NCBI GenBank assembly: GCA_024276675.1
Contig: JAJRWT010000056.1
Coordinates: forward strand, 62,001 to 126,000
Source: Myxococcota bacterium
GTDB taxonomy: Bacteria; Myxococcota_A; UBA796; JAFGLY01
Length of the DNA: 64,000 bases
Direction of reading: 5' to 3'
Each line of letters starts with the position of its first letter. Position 1 is the stretch's first letter. Shown in pieces: positions 1 to 8,183 of this stretch. The notes beneath the pieces were generated by a model that saw only the letters and a list, made by a program, of their open reading frames with translations, searched no databases and was not told the origin of the DNA. The translations under genes were made by a program, and so were the position numbers.

Positions 1-1199
1 GCCATCCGGTAGGAAGGGTCTTCTCTCTGCCTCTGCTGTCCCTGGCCCTGTTCTCAAGTGTGATCGCAGCAGTGCCCTCCGCCCCGGCAGCGCCAGTTCC
101 AGCCGCCCGGTCGCTGCCTTCCCGCCAGGCCGCTTCAGCACCAGCAGATCTGGATCAGATCACCAGCTTCCTGGTGATCGTCACCGATGACCAGCGCTTC
201 GACACCCTGTGGACCATGCCCAACGTCCAAGAGCGCCTGCAGGCAACCGGGGTCACCTTCTCCAATGTCTTCGCGTCCTCTCCCACCTGCTGCCCCTTCC
301 GTGCCAGTGCTCTTTCGGGGGGATTCTACGCCCAAAACACCGGAGTTCTCACCAACGACGAGCCCAACGGGCGGGTAGAGCGCTTCTATGACCGAGATAC
401 CATCGCCACCCGATTGCAACAAGAAGGTTGGTACACGGCCATCGTTGGAAAGTACATGAACGGCTACGAGGACATCGCCCCCTACATCCCGCCGGGTTGG
501 ACCGATTTCCGGGTAGCTCCAGCCCCTGATAGCTGGACCGACTACCAGGTGGTGGAAGGGCACAGCACTCCCACCTCCCCATCCAAGGGGACCGAGTTCC
601 AGAGTTCACGCTACATCACGACCTTCGAAGGAGAGTCGGCGCAGCAATTCCTTCACCGGGCTGGCGACGCCCCGTTCTTCATCTGGCTGGCCTTCAACGC
701 ACCCCACACTCCCCACACACCACTCGCCCACGACGACGACACCTACAAAGACTTCTACTACCGCAACCGCGCCTACAACGAAGTAAACATGGACGACAAG
801 CCGGACTGGCTCCAGGCACAGCCCCTCATCGACGAAGAAACCGAGGCTGAAGCAGACAATGACAACCAGGACTACCTGGAATGCCTGCTGTCGGTGGATC
901 GGGCCATCGGCCACCTGTTGGATACCCTGGAGGACCTGGGCCGGGTAAGGGACACCCTGGTGATCTTCACCTCCGACAACGGGAAACACTTCGGGGAGCA
1001 CCGGATCTTCCTGAAGGGCCTCGCCTACGACGAGAGCGCCAGGATCCCGCTGGTTGTCTCCAACCCTTCCCTGGAACCCCGCTTCACCGATTCCCTCGTG
1101 CTGGCGAACCTGGACATTGGGCCCACCATATTCCAGCTTGCGGGAGTGGATCGCCACTCTGACGGGACCAGCCTCGTTCCCATACTGTTGGGCGACTAA
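1..1199 (+). CDS. Secreted sulfatase, N-terminal catalytic part (5' end outside window; ends at in-frame TAA)
   Basis: The frame is open from base 3. Residues read upstream of the first possible internal start (GTG at 60) form a hydrophobic signal-peptide-like stretch (FSLPLLSLALFSSVIAAV), so the true start lies before the window. The sulfatase metal-binding core is visible (VIVTDDQRFDTL), followed by the formylglycine motif C-C-P-F-R at bases 288-302 and a later TSDNGKHFGEH metal/active-site segment. The usual motif is C-x-P/A-S/T-R, so Phe in the fourth position is unusual. The frame stops at TAA 1197-1199, about where the C-terminal subdomain begins, and the same frame continues with sulfatase-like sequence to 1934. 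The enzyme would hydrolyse sulfate esters outside the cytoplasm after Cys-to-formylglycine maturation. Substrate unknown; without its C-terminal part it may be inactive. Confidence 0.85.
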   Translation, partial: HPVGRVFSLPLLSLALFSSVIAAVPSAPAAPVPAARSLPSRQAASAPADLDQITSFLVIVTDDQRFDTLWTMPNVQERLQATGVTFSNVFASSPTCCPFRASALSGGFYAQNTGVLTNDEPNGRVERFYDRDTIATRLQQEGWYTAIVGKYMNGYEDIAPYIPPGWTDFRVAPAPDSWTDYQVVEGHSTPTSPSKGTEFQSSRYITTFEGESAQQFLHRAGDAPFFIWLAFNAPHTPHTPLAHDDDTYKDFYYRNRAYNEVNMDDKPDWLQAQPLIDEETEAEADNDNQDYLECLLSVDRAIGHLLDTLEDLGRVRDTLVIFTSDNGKHFGEHRIFLKGLAYDESARIPLVVSNPSLEPRFTDSLVLANLDIGPTIFQLAGVDRHSDGTSLVPILLGD

Positions 1200-1934
1200 G
1201 AGCTGGCTCGTGAATACATCTTCATGCAGAGTTGGGACGACAGCCCCGGACCATGGGCGGCAATAAGGAGCCTGGACTGGAAGTACGTGGAGCTGCTCAC
1301 GGGCGAAAAAGAACTCTACGACATGAAAAACGACCCATTCGAAACCGAAAGCCTCCACGACGACCCAGCCTACACCTCGCTAATGGCATCCCTGTCCGAC
1401 GAAATGGCCCCGATGAAGGGCCTATGCATCGCAACGGCCCAATTGGACGATGCGGTAATGGGAAGGCAATACTTCCGCAGTATCCAGGCCTGGGGGGGGA
1501 CTCCCCCGTACACCTGGACCATCGAAGAAGGCTCGCTGCCTCCGGGACTGGAACTCGACCCCGACGGCATGATCAGCGGCACACCCCGGAGTCCCGGCGA
1601 CCACGAAATCCGACTCCTCGTGGAAGACAGCTCCGTCTCCCCCCTTACGGGCCACTCCATGAGCCACTCCACCACCATTACCATCCATGTCGCCCGTTCG
1701 GCCACCTTCCCGAACGACACCGGGTCCCTGGATCAACAAGCTACCCTGGACTCGTCAGACACGGGACAAGACACCCATTCCGCCCAGCAGGTTCGCACCA
1801 GGTACTGGGGATGCTCCCGAACCGGCGGAGTCTCGACCCTTGCTTTCCTTCTTCCCCTGGGGCTGAACAGGCGGCGTACTCCCATGAACATGAGGACCCG
1901 GGGCGGGATGGAACTACCACCTGGAAAACGGTGA
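1200..1934 (+). pseudogene. Detached C-terminal part of the same sulfatase, with He_PIG-like domain and MYXO-CTERM-like tail
   Basis: This is in the same frame as the preceding sulfatase, directly after TAA 1197-1199. It reads ELAREYIFMQSWDD and then DWKYVELLTGEKELYDMKNDP, the usual sulfatase ending in which the nucleus folds back on a C-terminal sheet. Next comes a putative Ig (He_PIG-like) module, GGTPPYTWTIEEGSLPPGLEL...ISGTP, and a C-terminus with a Cys, a hydrophobic stretch and Arg residues (WGCSRTGG...LLPLGLNRRR) resembling MYXO-CTERM but followed by about 17 extra residues. The first internal ATG is at 1224 and has no evident ribosome-binding site. The simplest reading is one gene broken by a single-base nonsense change or a sequencing error. 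Independent translation is less likely. Confidence 0.7.
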
Positions 1935-1953
1935 CCCGGTACCTGTCCAGGGG

Positions 1954-3579
1954 TCAGTTGGAGCCGGGGAACCAGGAAGCCCAGGCCTCGGGTGGAGCAA
2001 CCCCGCACTTGTCCGCCCAGGCGTCGTAGTCCGCCTGGAGTTCTTCTACCACATCAGGATATTCTTCGGATAGATCAACGGTTTCGGAGCGATCCGCCTT
2101 CATGTCGTACAGGTTCCAGGGAAGGCCGAACTGCATGGATACGATCTTCCAATCGCCTTTCCTGAGCGCACGATTGGCTTCGTGTTCAAAGGCCAGGTAC
2201 TCGTGGCCTTCTCGTTCGCCGCCCTCCAGGACCGGCACAAGGCTGAGGCCCTCCAGCGGGGGGATCTCGTGGTCGTTCATGGTGTCCGGGTACTTGACAC
2301 CGGCAAGATCCGCAAAGGTGGCCATGAGGTCCATCACGTGGGTCAGCTCGTCGGAGATGCCACCAACGCTGGTTATCACCGCCGGCCATTGCGCGATCAT
2401 GGGCCCGGAGATGCCGCCCTCGTGAACGTAGTGCTTGTACCACCGGAACGGTGTGTTGCTGGCGTTGGCCCAGGATCGGTGGTAGCTGGTCCAGGAATCC
2501 GCCTCGCCTATGTCGCCCGCTGCGCCTTCGTCGGCGTCCTCTTGGCAGGCGCCGTTATCGGAGATGAAGATGATGAGCGTGTCGTCCAGGATACCTTTCT
2601 GTGAGAGCGACTCCACGATCCGCCCCACGCCCTGGTCCAGCCGATCAATCTGCCCGGCATACACCGACATTCGCAGGTCCATGTCCGACTGGTTTGCTTC
2701 GTCCCAGTCCTCGACGTCGTCTCCGGGTTCGGAAAGTGCCCAGCTTTCGTCCACCACGCACAGGGCTTTCATGTTTTCGAAACGTGTCTCGCGCAGCTTT
2801 TCCCAACCACCCATGGACTCATAGGAACCCACGTACTTGCCGTAGTCGTCTTCATATGCGTGCAATGGCCAGTGGGGGGCGTTGTAGGCCAGGTAGAGAA
2901 AAAAGGGCTCGTCGTCGGTTTGTTCTTCCATGAACTGGATGGCATAGTCGGTGAAGACATCGGTCAGGTAGAATTCATCGTAATCGTTTTCGAAGGAATC
3001 CCCGTCCAGCTTGAGAGCTCCCTGACGGGGAGACCAATAGCTGCTGCTCCCCCCAACAAGGTAGAATGCCCGCTCGAAACCTCGGTGGTTGGGATTGTAG
3101 TCGTCTTCGAAGCCCAGGTGCCACTTCCCCGACATGTAGGTGTGGTAGCCACCAATGGCCAAGACCTCTGCCAGAGTGGCGGTGTCTTCCGACAGGTGAT
3201 CCAGGTAGGCGGGCTTGTCGGAGGCTCCCACCAGCATCTGTCGTTCCTTGGCCACGTCGTTTTCGATGAGCCACCCCACTCCGGCCTGGTGCGAGTAGAG
3301 TCCCGTCAACAGAGATGCCCGGGTGGCACTACAACGCGCGGAGTTGTACATCTGTGTAAAGCGGAGCCCATTGGCGGCCATGGAATCCAGGTTGGGGGTC
3401 TCGATCTCGGCTCCGAAACAGCCAATATCCGAGTAGCCCATGTCGTCGGCCATGATGAGCACGATGTTTGGCCGGTAGGCCTCGGATACCCCTTCGGTGT
3501 CGCCTGTTGCGGCGGTTCTGCTGAAACAGCCGGCGACAGCCAGTCCGGAAGTCAACAAGAGCACTCGACAACCCTTCAT
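1954..3579 (-). CDS. Lipoprotein sulfatase (arylsulfatase type)
   Basis: The ATG at 3579 was chosen because GGAGAG lies just upstream and the protein then starts with a lipoprotein signal (MKGCRVLLLTSGLAVAGC, lipid-anchored Cys about residue 18); a longer frame to 3627 lacks both. The protein is about 541 aa, normal for the family. NIVLIMADDMGYSDIGCFG is the N-terminal metal-binding motif, C-S-A-T-R at about residue 83 is the formylglycine site, and IFISDNGACQ and KGDWKIV are the later family blocks. It should hydrolyse sulfate esters at the outer surface or in the periplasm. It lies 114 bp downstream of the radical-SAM maturase on the same strand, so the two are probably co-transcribed. Substrate cannot be read from sequence. 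Confidence 0.93.
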   Translation of the reverse strand: MKGCRVLLLTSGLAVAGCFSRTAATGDTEGVSEAYRPNIVLIMADDMGYSDIGCFGAEIETPNLDSMAANGLRFTQMYNSARCSATRASLLTGLYSHQAGVGWLIENDVAKERQMLVGASDKPAYLDHLSEDTATLAEVLAIGGYHTYMSGKWHLGFEDDYNPNHRGFERAFYLVGGSSSYWSPRQGALKLDGDSFENDYDEFYLTDVFTDYAIQFMEEQTDDEPFFLYLAYNAPHWPLHAYEDDYGKYVGSYESMGGWEKLRETRFENMKALCVVDESWALSEPGDDVEDWDEANQSDMDLRMSVYAGQIDRLDQGVGRIVESLSQKGILDDTLIIFISDNGACQEDADEGAAGDIGEADSWTSYHRSWANASNTPFRWYKHYVHEGGISGPMIAQWPAVITSVGGISDELTHVMDLMATFADLAGVKYPDTMNDHEIPPLEGLSLVPVLEGGEREGHEYLAFEHEANRALRKGDWKIVSMQFGLPWNLYDMKADRSETVDLSEEYPDVVEELQADYDAWADKCGVAPPEAWASWFPGSN

Positions 3580-3693
3580 TTTCTCTCCATGGATATAAAA
3601 CAGGCAAGGACTCGGTGCCGGGAACACATATACAAGATGTCATGCCGAGGAAAGGGCCGCTGGAACAAACCTGGACAGCGTGTCAGTGGACAC

Positions 3694-4995
3694 TCAACTT
3701 TCTGCTCCACAGCAGCGTTTGAACTTCAGCCCCGAACCGCATGGACAGGGGTCGTTCCGGCCCGGTGCCGGGCTGTCCGCTGTGAATCCAGAGGCGACCG
3801 GGTAACGGAGCCCCGGGGCACCGGGCCTGAACTTCAAGGCCATGGAGGAAAGAGCCTGGCCTGGCCTCAGGCGGCGGACCAGCGGCAGCAACCTGGGAAT
3901 CGCCCTGGAGAAGAACGCCTTGTATGCCGAACAGAAGTAGTTGACCCGCTCCGCTCCGCCATACAGGGGAACATGGTGCTTGGGGCAGCCTCCCATGCAG
4001 AAATCCACGACATCGCAGCCACGACACTGCGATGGCAGGTCCGTTTTCAGCGCCCCGAACTCGTCCAGCAGAGGCGAACACAGCAGCTCACGCAGGGGAA
4101 TGTCCAGTATGTTGCCCAGCTTCCAACGTTCGTAGACAAAATGATCACAGACATAGAGGTCACCGTTCCACTCCAGGACCAGGGAATCGGCACAGCGCCT
4201 GGCATGACAACAGCAGCTCGCCCTTCCAAAAAGCAACTGCACCATGACGTTGTCGATGAGACGCTCCGAGACTCGCCCCACGTCGCGTCGAATCCACAGG
4301 TCCAGAAGCTCCAGCAGGAATCGCTCATACTGTTGGGGACGACAGGAAAACTCCATGACCTTGCCGTCCGCGTCACGCTCCAGGATGGGAATGAACTGCA
4401 CGTAGCGAACACCCCGGCGCGTGAGATACCGGTAGGGCTCTGCTCCGTCCGAGGCGTTCAAGCTGTTCAACGTGGCCAACACGTTGAACTCGACGCCGTA
4501 GCGGCGAAGCATCCCGAGCGCGTTCCAGACAGCCAGGAAGGTGGGGGCTCCGTGCCTGTCCTTGCGATATGCGTCGTGCCAGGTGGCGGGGCCATCCACG
4601 CTCAAACCCACCAGGAAATGATGATCCGCCAGAAAACGACACCATTCGTCGTCCAGGAGAGTGCCGTTGGTCTGGAGCGCGTTCACGACCACCTGGCCGG
4701 ATGGGGCGTATTGCTTCTGAAGGCCCACCACCTTCTGGAAGAAAGCCTTCCCTGCCAACAGGGGCTCGCCCCCCTGCCACGCGAACTCGGCCCTCGGGCC
4801 CGCCATGTCCATGAACTGTGCCACGTAGGCCCGGAGCACGCGGTCCGACATGAAAAAACGCCTGGTGCCGGGGTAGAGCGTCTCCGGCTTGTCGATGTAG
4901 TAGCAATAACTGCATTCCAGGTTGCAGATCCCACAAACCGGCTTGGCCATCACGGTGAAGCGGGGGTCAGGTGCCTCCGGAGTTGGAATGGGCAA
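3694..4995 (-). CDS. Radical-SAM sulfatase-maturating enzyme (anSME type) with C-terminal SEC-C motif
   Basis: Converts the active-site Cys (or Ser) of sulfatases to formylglycine in the cytoplasm without oxygen, using SAM and iron-sulfur clusters. PRFTVMAKPVCGICNLEC begins the family signature; the CX3CX2C cluster ligands are C24, C28 and C31, followed by YY. A SPASM region with many Cys follows (ASCCCHARRC, QCRGCDVVDFCMGGCPKHH), giving the auxiliary clusters. The C-terminus carries a SEC-C zinc motif (RNDPCPCGSGLKFKRCCG), common in SecA and some other proteins. The TTG at 4995 is the likely start because AGGAGG sits six bases upstream; the ATG at 5073 has no such site. It is about 433 aa. 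It lies immediately upstream of one sulfatase and near two more, its obvious substrates. Confidence 0.92.
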   Translation of the reverse strand: MPIPTPEAPDPRFTVMAKPVCGICNLECSYCYYIDKPETLYPGTRRFFMSDRVLRAYVAQFMDMAGPRAEFAWQGGEPLLAGKAFFQKVVGLQKQYAPSGQVVVNALQTNGTLLDDEWCRFLADHHFLVGLSVDGPATWHDAYRKDRHGAPTFLAVWNALGMLRRYGVEFNVLATLNSLNASDGAEPYRYLTRRGVRYVQFIPILERDADGKVMEFSCRPQQYERFLLELLDLWIRRDVGRVSERLIDNVMVQLLFGRASCCCHARRCADSLVLEWNGDLYVCDHFVYERWKLGNILDIPLRELLCSPLLDEFGALKTDLPSQCRGCDVVDFCMGGCPKHHVPLYGGAERVNYFCSAYKAFFSRAIPRLLPLVRRLRPGQALSSMALKFRPGAPGLRYPVASGFTADSPAPGRNDPCPCGSGLKFKRCCGAES

Positions 4996-5001
4996 GGTCG
5001 T

Positions 5002-5007
5002 CCTCCT
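5002..5007 (-). promoter_or_regulatory. Ribosome-binding site fixing the TTG start of the maturase
   Basis: AGGAGG on the minus strand, with a six-base spacer to TTG at 4995. It is a perfect Shine-Dalgarno core and decides this start over the upstream ATG. Confidence 0.75.
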
Positions 5008-5066
5008 GGCTCGACTTCGTGTCTCGCGCCTTGACGGGTATCCGATCCCCCACAGAGCCGCCCACG

Positions 5067-6443
5067 TCAACATGGATTATCGCAATACGCACGGTACATG
5101 CCACATAGACCACCTTCCGGCCGACCCCGGATCTCCAGACTCCCGTTCCAGGATCGCAGCAGCAACTCGGGATGGCCATCCCGCTCCAGGTCCATCAAGC
5201 CTTCCACCGTGTAGCCGCTGATGTCCCGCAAAGGAAGGAGCAGCTCCCCCAGTGAGCCGCCCTCGTCCAGGTACAACCCGGCGAAGTCGGCGGTGGTTGT
5301 CGTGCCTGTACACACCTCGTCCGGTCTCCCGGCCCTAAGCGCCACTTCCACCAACAGCAGGCTGCTGCCCTGGAGGGAGTAGCGGGTAACCCTGGTACCC
5401 CGCCTGACACCCTCATGGCCCTGGAAGGCCTCCTGGCGTGCCTGTTGGTAGAGATCCCGCAGCAGGGGATCGTCGGCCAACTCGTCTCGCACCATGCGAG
5501 ACAGCAGGGGATCGGAGAGAGTCTCGCCTCCGAGCCCCCAGGCGGGCTCCACGCTGCCCCGGGGCTGTGCAAGAGCCCAACTCCCCAGCGGGATGGAGGG
5601 GCAATCCAGGTCTGCGAAAAAGCCGGGCTCACCACAAGCGGGCCCCGTGGGAGCCACTGCCGACTGGAGATATGCGTGATGGGGCGTACCGGACACCAGG
5701 ACCGAAAAACCACTCACCACGCAGGAGACAGCGGCACCGGTCGTTCCAGCCGCCTCGGGATCCCACAGATCCACCCCGTCTCCCGTGGAGTAGCCGCCCA
5801 GGCTGCCCACATCCAGAGACAGAGCCCAGGTGTCCGGAGAACCCAGCGGTTCCAGCCTGTCCGGATTCCAGGCAGGCGCTCCGGCAGCTTGCGGGGAGAG
5901 GGCCAGGTATGGCACCCCATCGTGCAACTGGACGAAGCCGAGATCACCGCATTTGAGCGGGAGAGGCTGCCGTTCACAGGATTCAGCCAGACGATCCTGG
6001 CGCCCCACGAAGCTGCCGGCGTATCGCAGCTCCCACGGAAAACCCGTGGCCGCCAGGCTGGCCACGAGCTGCTCCCCCTGTTCCCTTGTGCCAAACGCCG
6101 CATACACCAGAAGCTCCTGGCATGGCTCCAGTCCGTTCAGGAGATTCGAATCCAGGAGACCAATGGGCGATTGCCCCGTGCTGGTCGACTCCAGGGCAGA
6201 AGATAGAGAATCTATCCGTAACGGGGAATAGGGAAGGGTCACCAGGAAAAGGCCATCCAACCGTTGCGCCAGGGACAGCTCCACCGGCGAGGTCAAGGTT
6301 CGCCTGCCTATGATGGGGCGCTCCGACGGCCAGGGCCCCTGTGACGAAGAAGGCTCACTTGCGCCGCCCCGGGGCTCGGTCACGCAGCCTTGAAGGAGCC
6401 CACGAGCAACCAAGGAAAATAGCAGGAAAAACAGGAAATTCAA
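5067..6443 (-). CDS. Lipoprotein of unknown function
   Basis: About 458 aa if started at TTG 6443, where GGGAG lies five bases upstream and the product begins with a short hydrophobic signal ending in a lipobox (LVARGLLQGC). The frame is open to 6512 with other possible starts. No family was recognised. Near the C-terminus, MDLERDGHPELLLRSWNGSLEIRG resembles one FG-GAP/VCBS blade, and the body is rich in Gly, Leu and Asp with scattered Cys, suggesting a secreted beta-rich fold. It is the first gene of a minus-strand series leading to the maturase and sulfatase, with 71 bp to the maturase start. A role in sulfated-polymer handling is only a guess from context. Confidence 0.75.
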   Translation of the reverse strand: MNFLFFLLFSLVARGLLQGCVTEPRGGASEPSSSQGPWPSERPIIGRRTLTSPVELSLAQRLDGLFLVTLPYSPLRIDSLSSALESTSTGQSPIGLLDSNLLNGLEPCQELLVYAAFGTREQGEQLVASLAATGFPWELRYAGSFVGRQDRLAESCERQPLPLKCGDLGFVQLHDGVPYLALSPQAAGAPAWNPDRLEPLGSPDTWALSLDVGSLGGYSTGDGVDLWDPEAAGTTGAAVSCVVSGFSVLVSGTPHHAYLQSAVAPTGPACGEPGFFADLDCPSIPLGSWALAQPRGSVEPAWGLGGETLSDPLLSRMVRDELADDPLLRDLYQQARQEAFQGHEGVRRGTRVTRYSLQGSSLLLVEVALRAGRPDEVCTGTTTTADFAGLYLDEGGSLGELLLPLRDISGYTVEGLMDLERDGHPELLLRSWNGSLEIRGRPEGGLCGMYRAYCDNPC

Positions 6444-6638
6444 TACAACTCCCAACAGGAAATACGGCGGTTCGTTGACAAGCTCTTGACAAGCCGTGTT
6501 ACAACGATGCAAGAATAGGTATCAGATGATCTACTTCAAGTTTTGAAAAACAACAGCAACAAGTCTCGGCTCGCCCAAATCTTTCCCATTCAGCAAGCGG
6601 ATTTGCATTATCACAACTTTATTCTTGGTGGGTTGAAA
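6444..6638. promoter_or_regulatory. Divergent promoter region between lipoprotein and sulfatase genes
   Basis: An AT-richer intergenic stretch between divergent starts. Two TTGACA hexamers (6475-6480 and 6486-6491) are perfect -35 matches on the plus strand. Downstream AT-rich stretches (about 6501-6530) could supply a -10 but none is a good match at 17 bp. Divergent transcription of the two sides is inferred. Confidence 0.3.
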
Positions 6639-8009
6639 ATGCCGTTTTTCAGTCCCTTTCTCGTAATGCTCGCCAGCGCTGTCACCAGCGGACCCTCGTA
6701 TTCCAGTACGGCTCCCGATCCCCCGAATATCCTGATAATCATCGCCGACGACATGGGCGTGGACATGGTGGGGGTCTACGACGAAGGCGACTCCGCTGCC
6801 GGCTTCGTTCCACCCACTCCCAACATCGACGCCCTGTCCGAAGACGGCGTGCTGTTCCGGAACGTCTGGTCCAACCCGGTGTGCTCCCCCACCCGCGCAA
6901 CCATCATGACCGGGCGATACGGCTTTCGCACGGGTATCGGCTGGGCGCTCAAGTCCATCAGCGATCCCCTCTCAATCGACGAATTCACCATGGCCGAATC
7001 CGTGTCTGCCGCAGGCTACGCAACGGCACTGATAGGCAAGTGGCACCTGGGCGACGATGCCGGCAGCGACGAAGCCCCCAACGAAATGGGATGGCAGCAT
7101 TTCGCGGGCGCCATGGAAGGCACCCTGGACGACTACTGCCCCCGCGATTGCACGGGCTGGCGCAAAGTGGAAGACGGCGATCCCACTCTGTCATACAACT
7201 ACGCCACGACGGAACAGGTGGACGACGCGCTGGACTGGCTGGATGAACAAGCTCCCATGGACCCGTGGCTCCTGTGGCTGGCCTTCAACGCTCCACACGA
7301 TCCCTTCCACCTGCCCCCGACGGATCTCCATTCCTACGACGAGCTGGCCGAAAGCGGCGAAAGCGACCACGAGTACTACAAGGCCATGGTCCAGGCCATG
7401 GACAGCGAAATCGGCCGCCTGCTGGACAGCATGGATACCGAACAACTCGCCAACACCACAATAATCTTCCTTGGCGACAACGGTACTCCCAAGACCACCA
7501 CCATGCCCCCCTTCATCTCGGAACACGCCAAGGCCACCATGTACGAGGGCGGCGTCAACGTGCCGCTGATCATCGCAGGCGCCGGAGTCGTGGACCCTGG
7601 CCGTGAGTCGGCGGCCCTGGTGAACACCACCGACCTGTTCGCCACAGTGGCTGAACTGACGGGAGGGGACTACCCGGACGACCGGGAGTTGGACTCCATC
7701 AGCATGGTACCATACATCCAGAACACCTCCAGAACCAGCATCCGCACGTGGGTCTACGCCGAGGCGTTCCGGGATGGTGATTCGGGCGCTGCCGCGACCG
7801 GCCAGACCATCCGAGACCGAAGATACAAGCTGATCCGACTGGATGACGACGACGAAGAGCTGCTGTTCGACCTGGTCATGGACCCATGGGAAGGCGATGA
7901 CATCCTCACCCACGACTACATGACCGAAGCTGAAACAAGCGCCTACTCCCAACTATCTGCCCAGCTCGAGATACTGGACGCAGAAGCAGCGGCAGAAGAT
8001 GTGGAATAG
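6639..8009 (+). CDS. Secreted sulfatase
   Basis: The ATG at 6639 gives a signal peptide (MPFFSPFLVMLASAVTSG) and has GGTGGG upstream; the longer frame from 6543 adds a polar leader that would hide the signal. It is about 456 aa. NILIIIADDMGVDMVGVYD is the metal-binding block, C-S-P-T-R at about residue 82 is a textbook formylglycine site followed by ATIMTGRYG, and IGKWHLG, FLGDNGTPK and RDRRYKLIRLDDD complete the family pattern. Unlike its two neighbours it has neither a lipobox nor a C-terminal anchor, so it is probably free in the periplasm or secreted. It is divergent from the maturase gene group but very likely matured by that enzyme. Confidence 0.93.
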   Translation: MPFFSPFLVMLASAVTSGPSYSSTAPDPPNILIIIADDMGVDMVGVYDEGDSAAGFVPPTPNIDALSEDGVLFRNVWSNPVCSPTRATIMTGRYGFRTGIGWALKSISDPLSIDEFTMAESVSAAGYATALIGKWHLGDDAGSDEAPNEMGWQHFAGAMEGTLDDYCPRDCTGWRKVEDGDPTLSYNYATTEQVDDALDWLDEQAPMDPWLLWLAFNAPHDPFHLPPTDLHSYDELAESGESDHEYYKAMVQAMDSEIGRLLDSMDTEQLANTTIIFLGDNGTPKTTTMPPFISEHAKATMYEGGVNVPLIIAGAGVVDPGRESAALVNTTDLFATVAELTGGDYPDDRELDSISMVPYIQNTSRTSIRTWVYAEAFRDGDSGAAATGQTIRDRRYKLIRLDDDDEELLFDLVMDPWEGDDILTHDYMTEAETSAYSQLSAQLEILDAEAAAEDVE

Positions 8010-8183
8010 CAGAATTGAGTAGCCTGCCTGGCTCAGATGCTACAACCATCCTGCCAACGACCAATTCGCCAGCACGGCTGGGCCCTGGATCGTATACACT
8101 TTTATTTTACACGACACCAGAAGAGCCTTGAAGGCAGAACAGATTTCGCCCCATCTATTTCAAAGTGACCCGGCGAGCACCAC

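Noticed and set aside
1197..1199. Recoded stop (selenocysteine or pyrrolysine) in the sulfatase
   Set aside because: TAA is used for neither, and no stem-loop expected for recoding was seen directly downstream.
2860..5034. 724-codon open frame on the plus strand
   Set aside because: It crosses the antisense of both the sulfatase and the maturase, which have clear motifs, ribosome-binding sites and family length.
8010..8183. Gene or RNA between the third sulfatase and the giant gene
   Set aside because: 174 bp with only a T/A-rich patch (about 8093-8112) that might hold promoter elements; no frame or structure is convincing.
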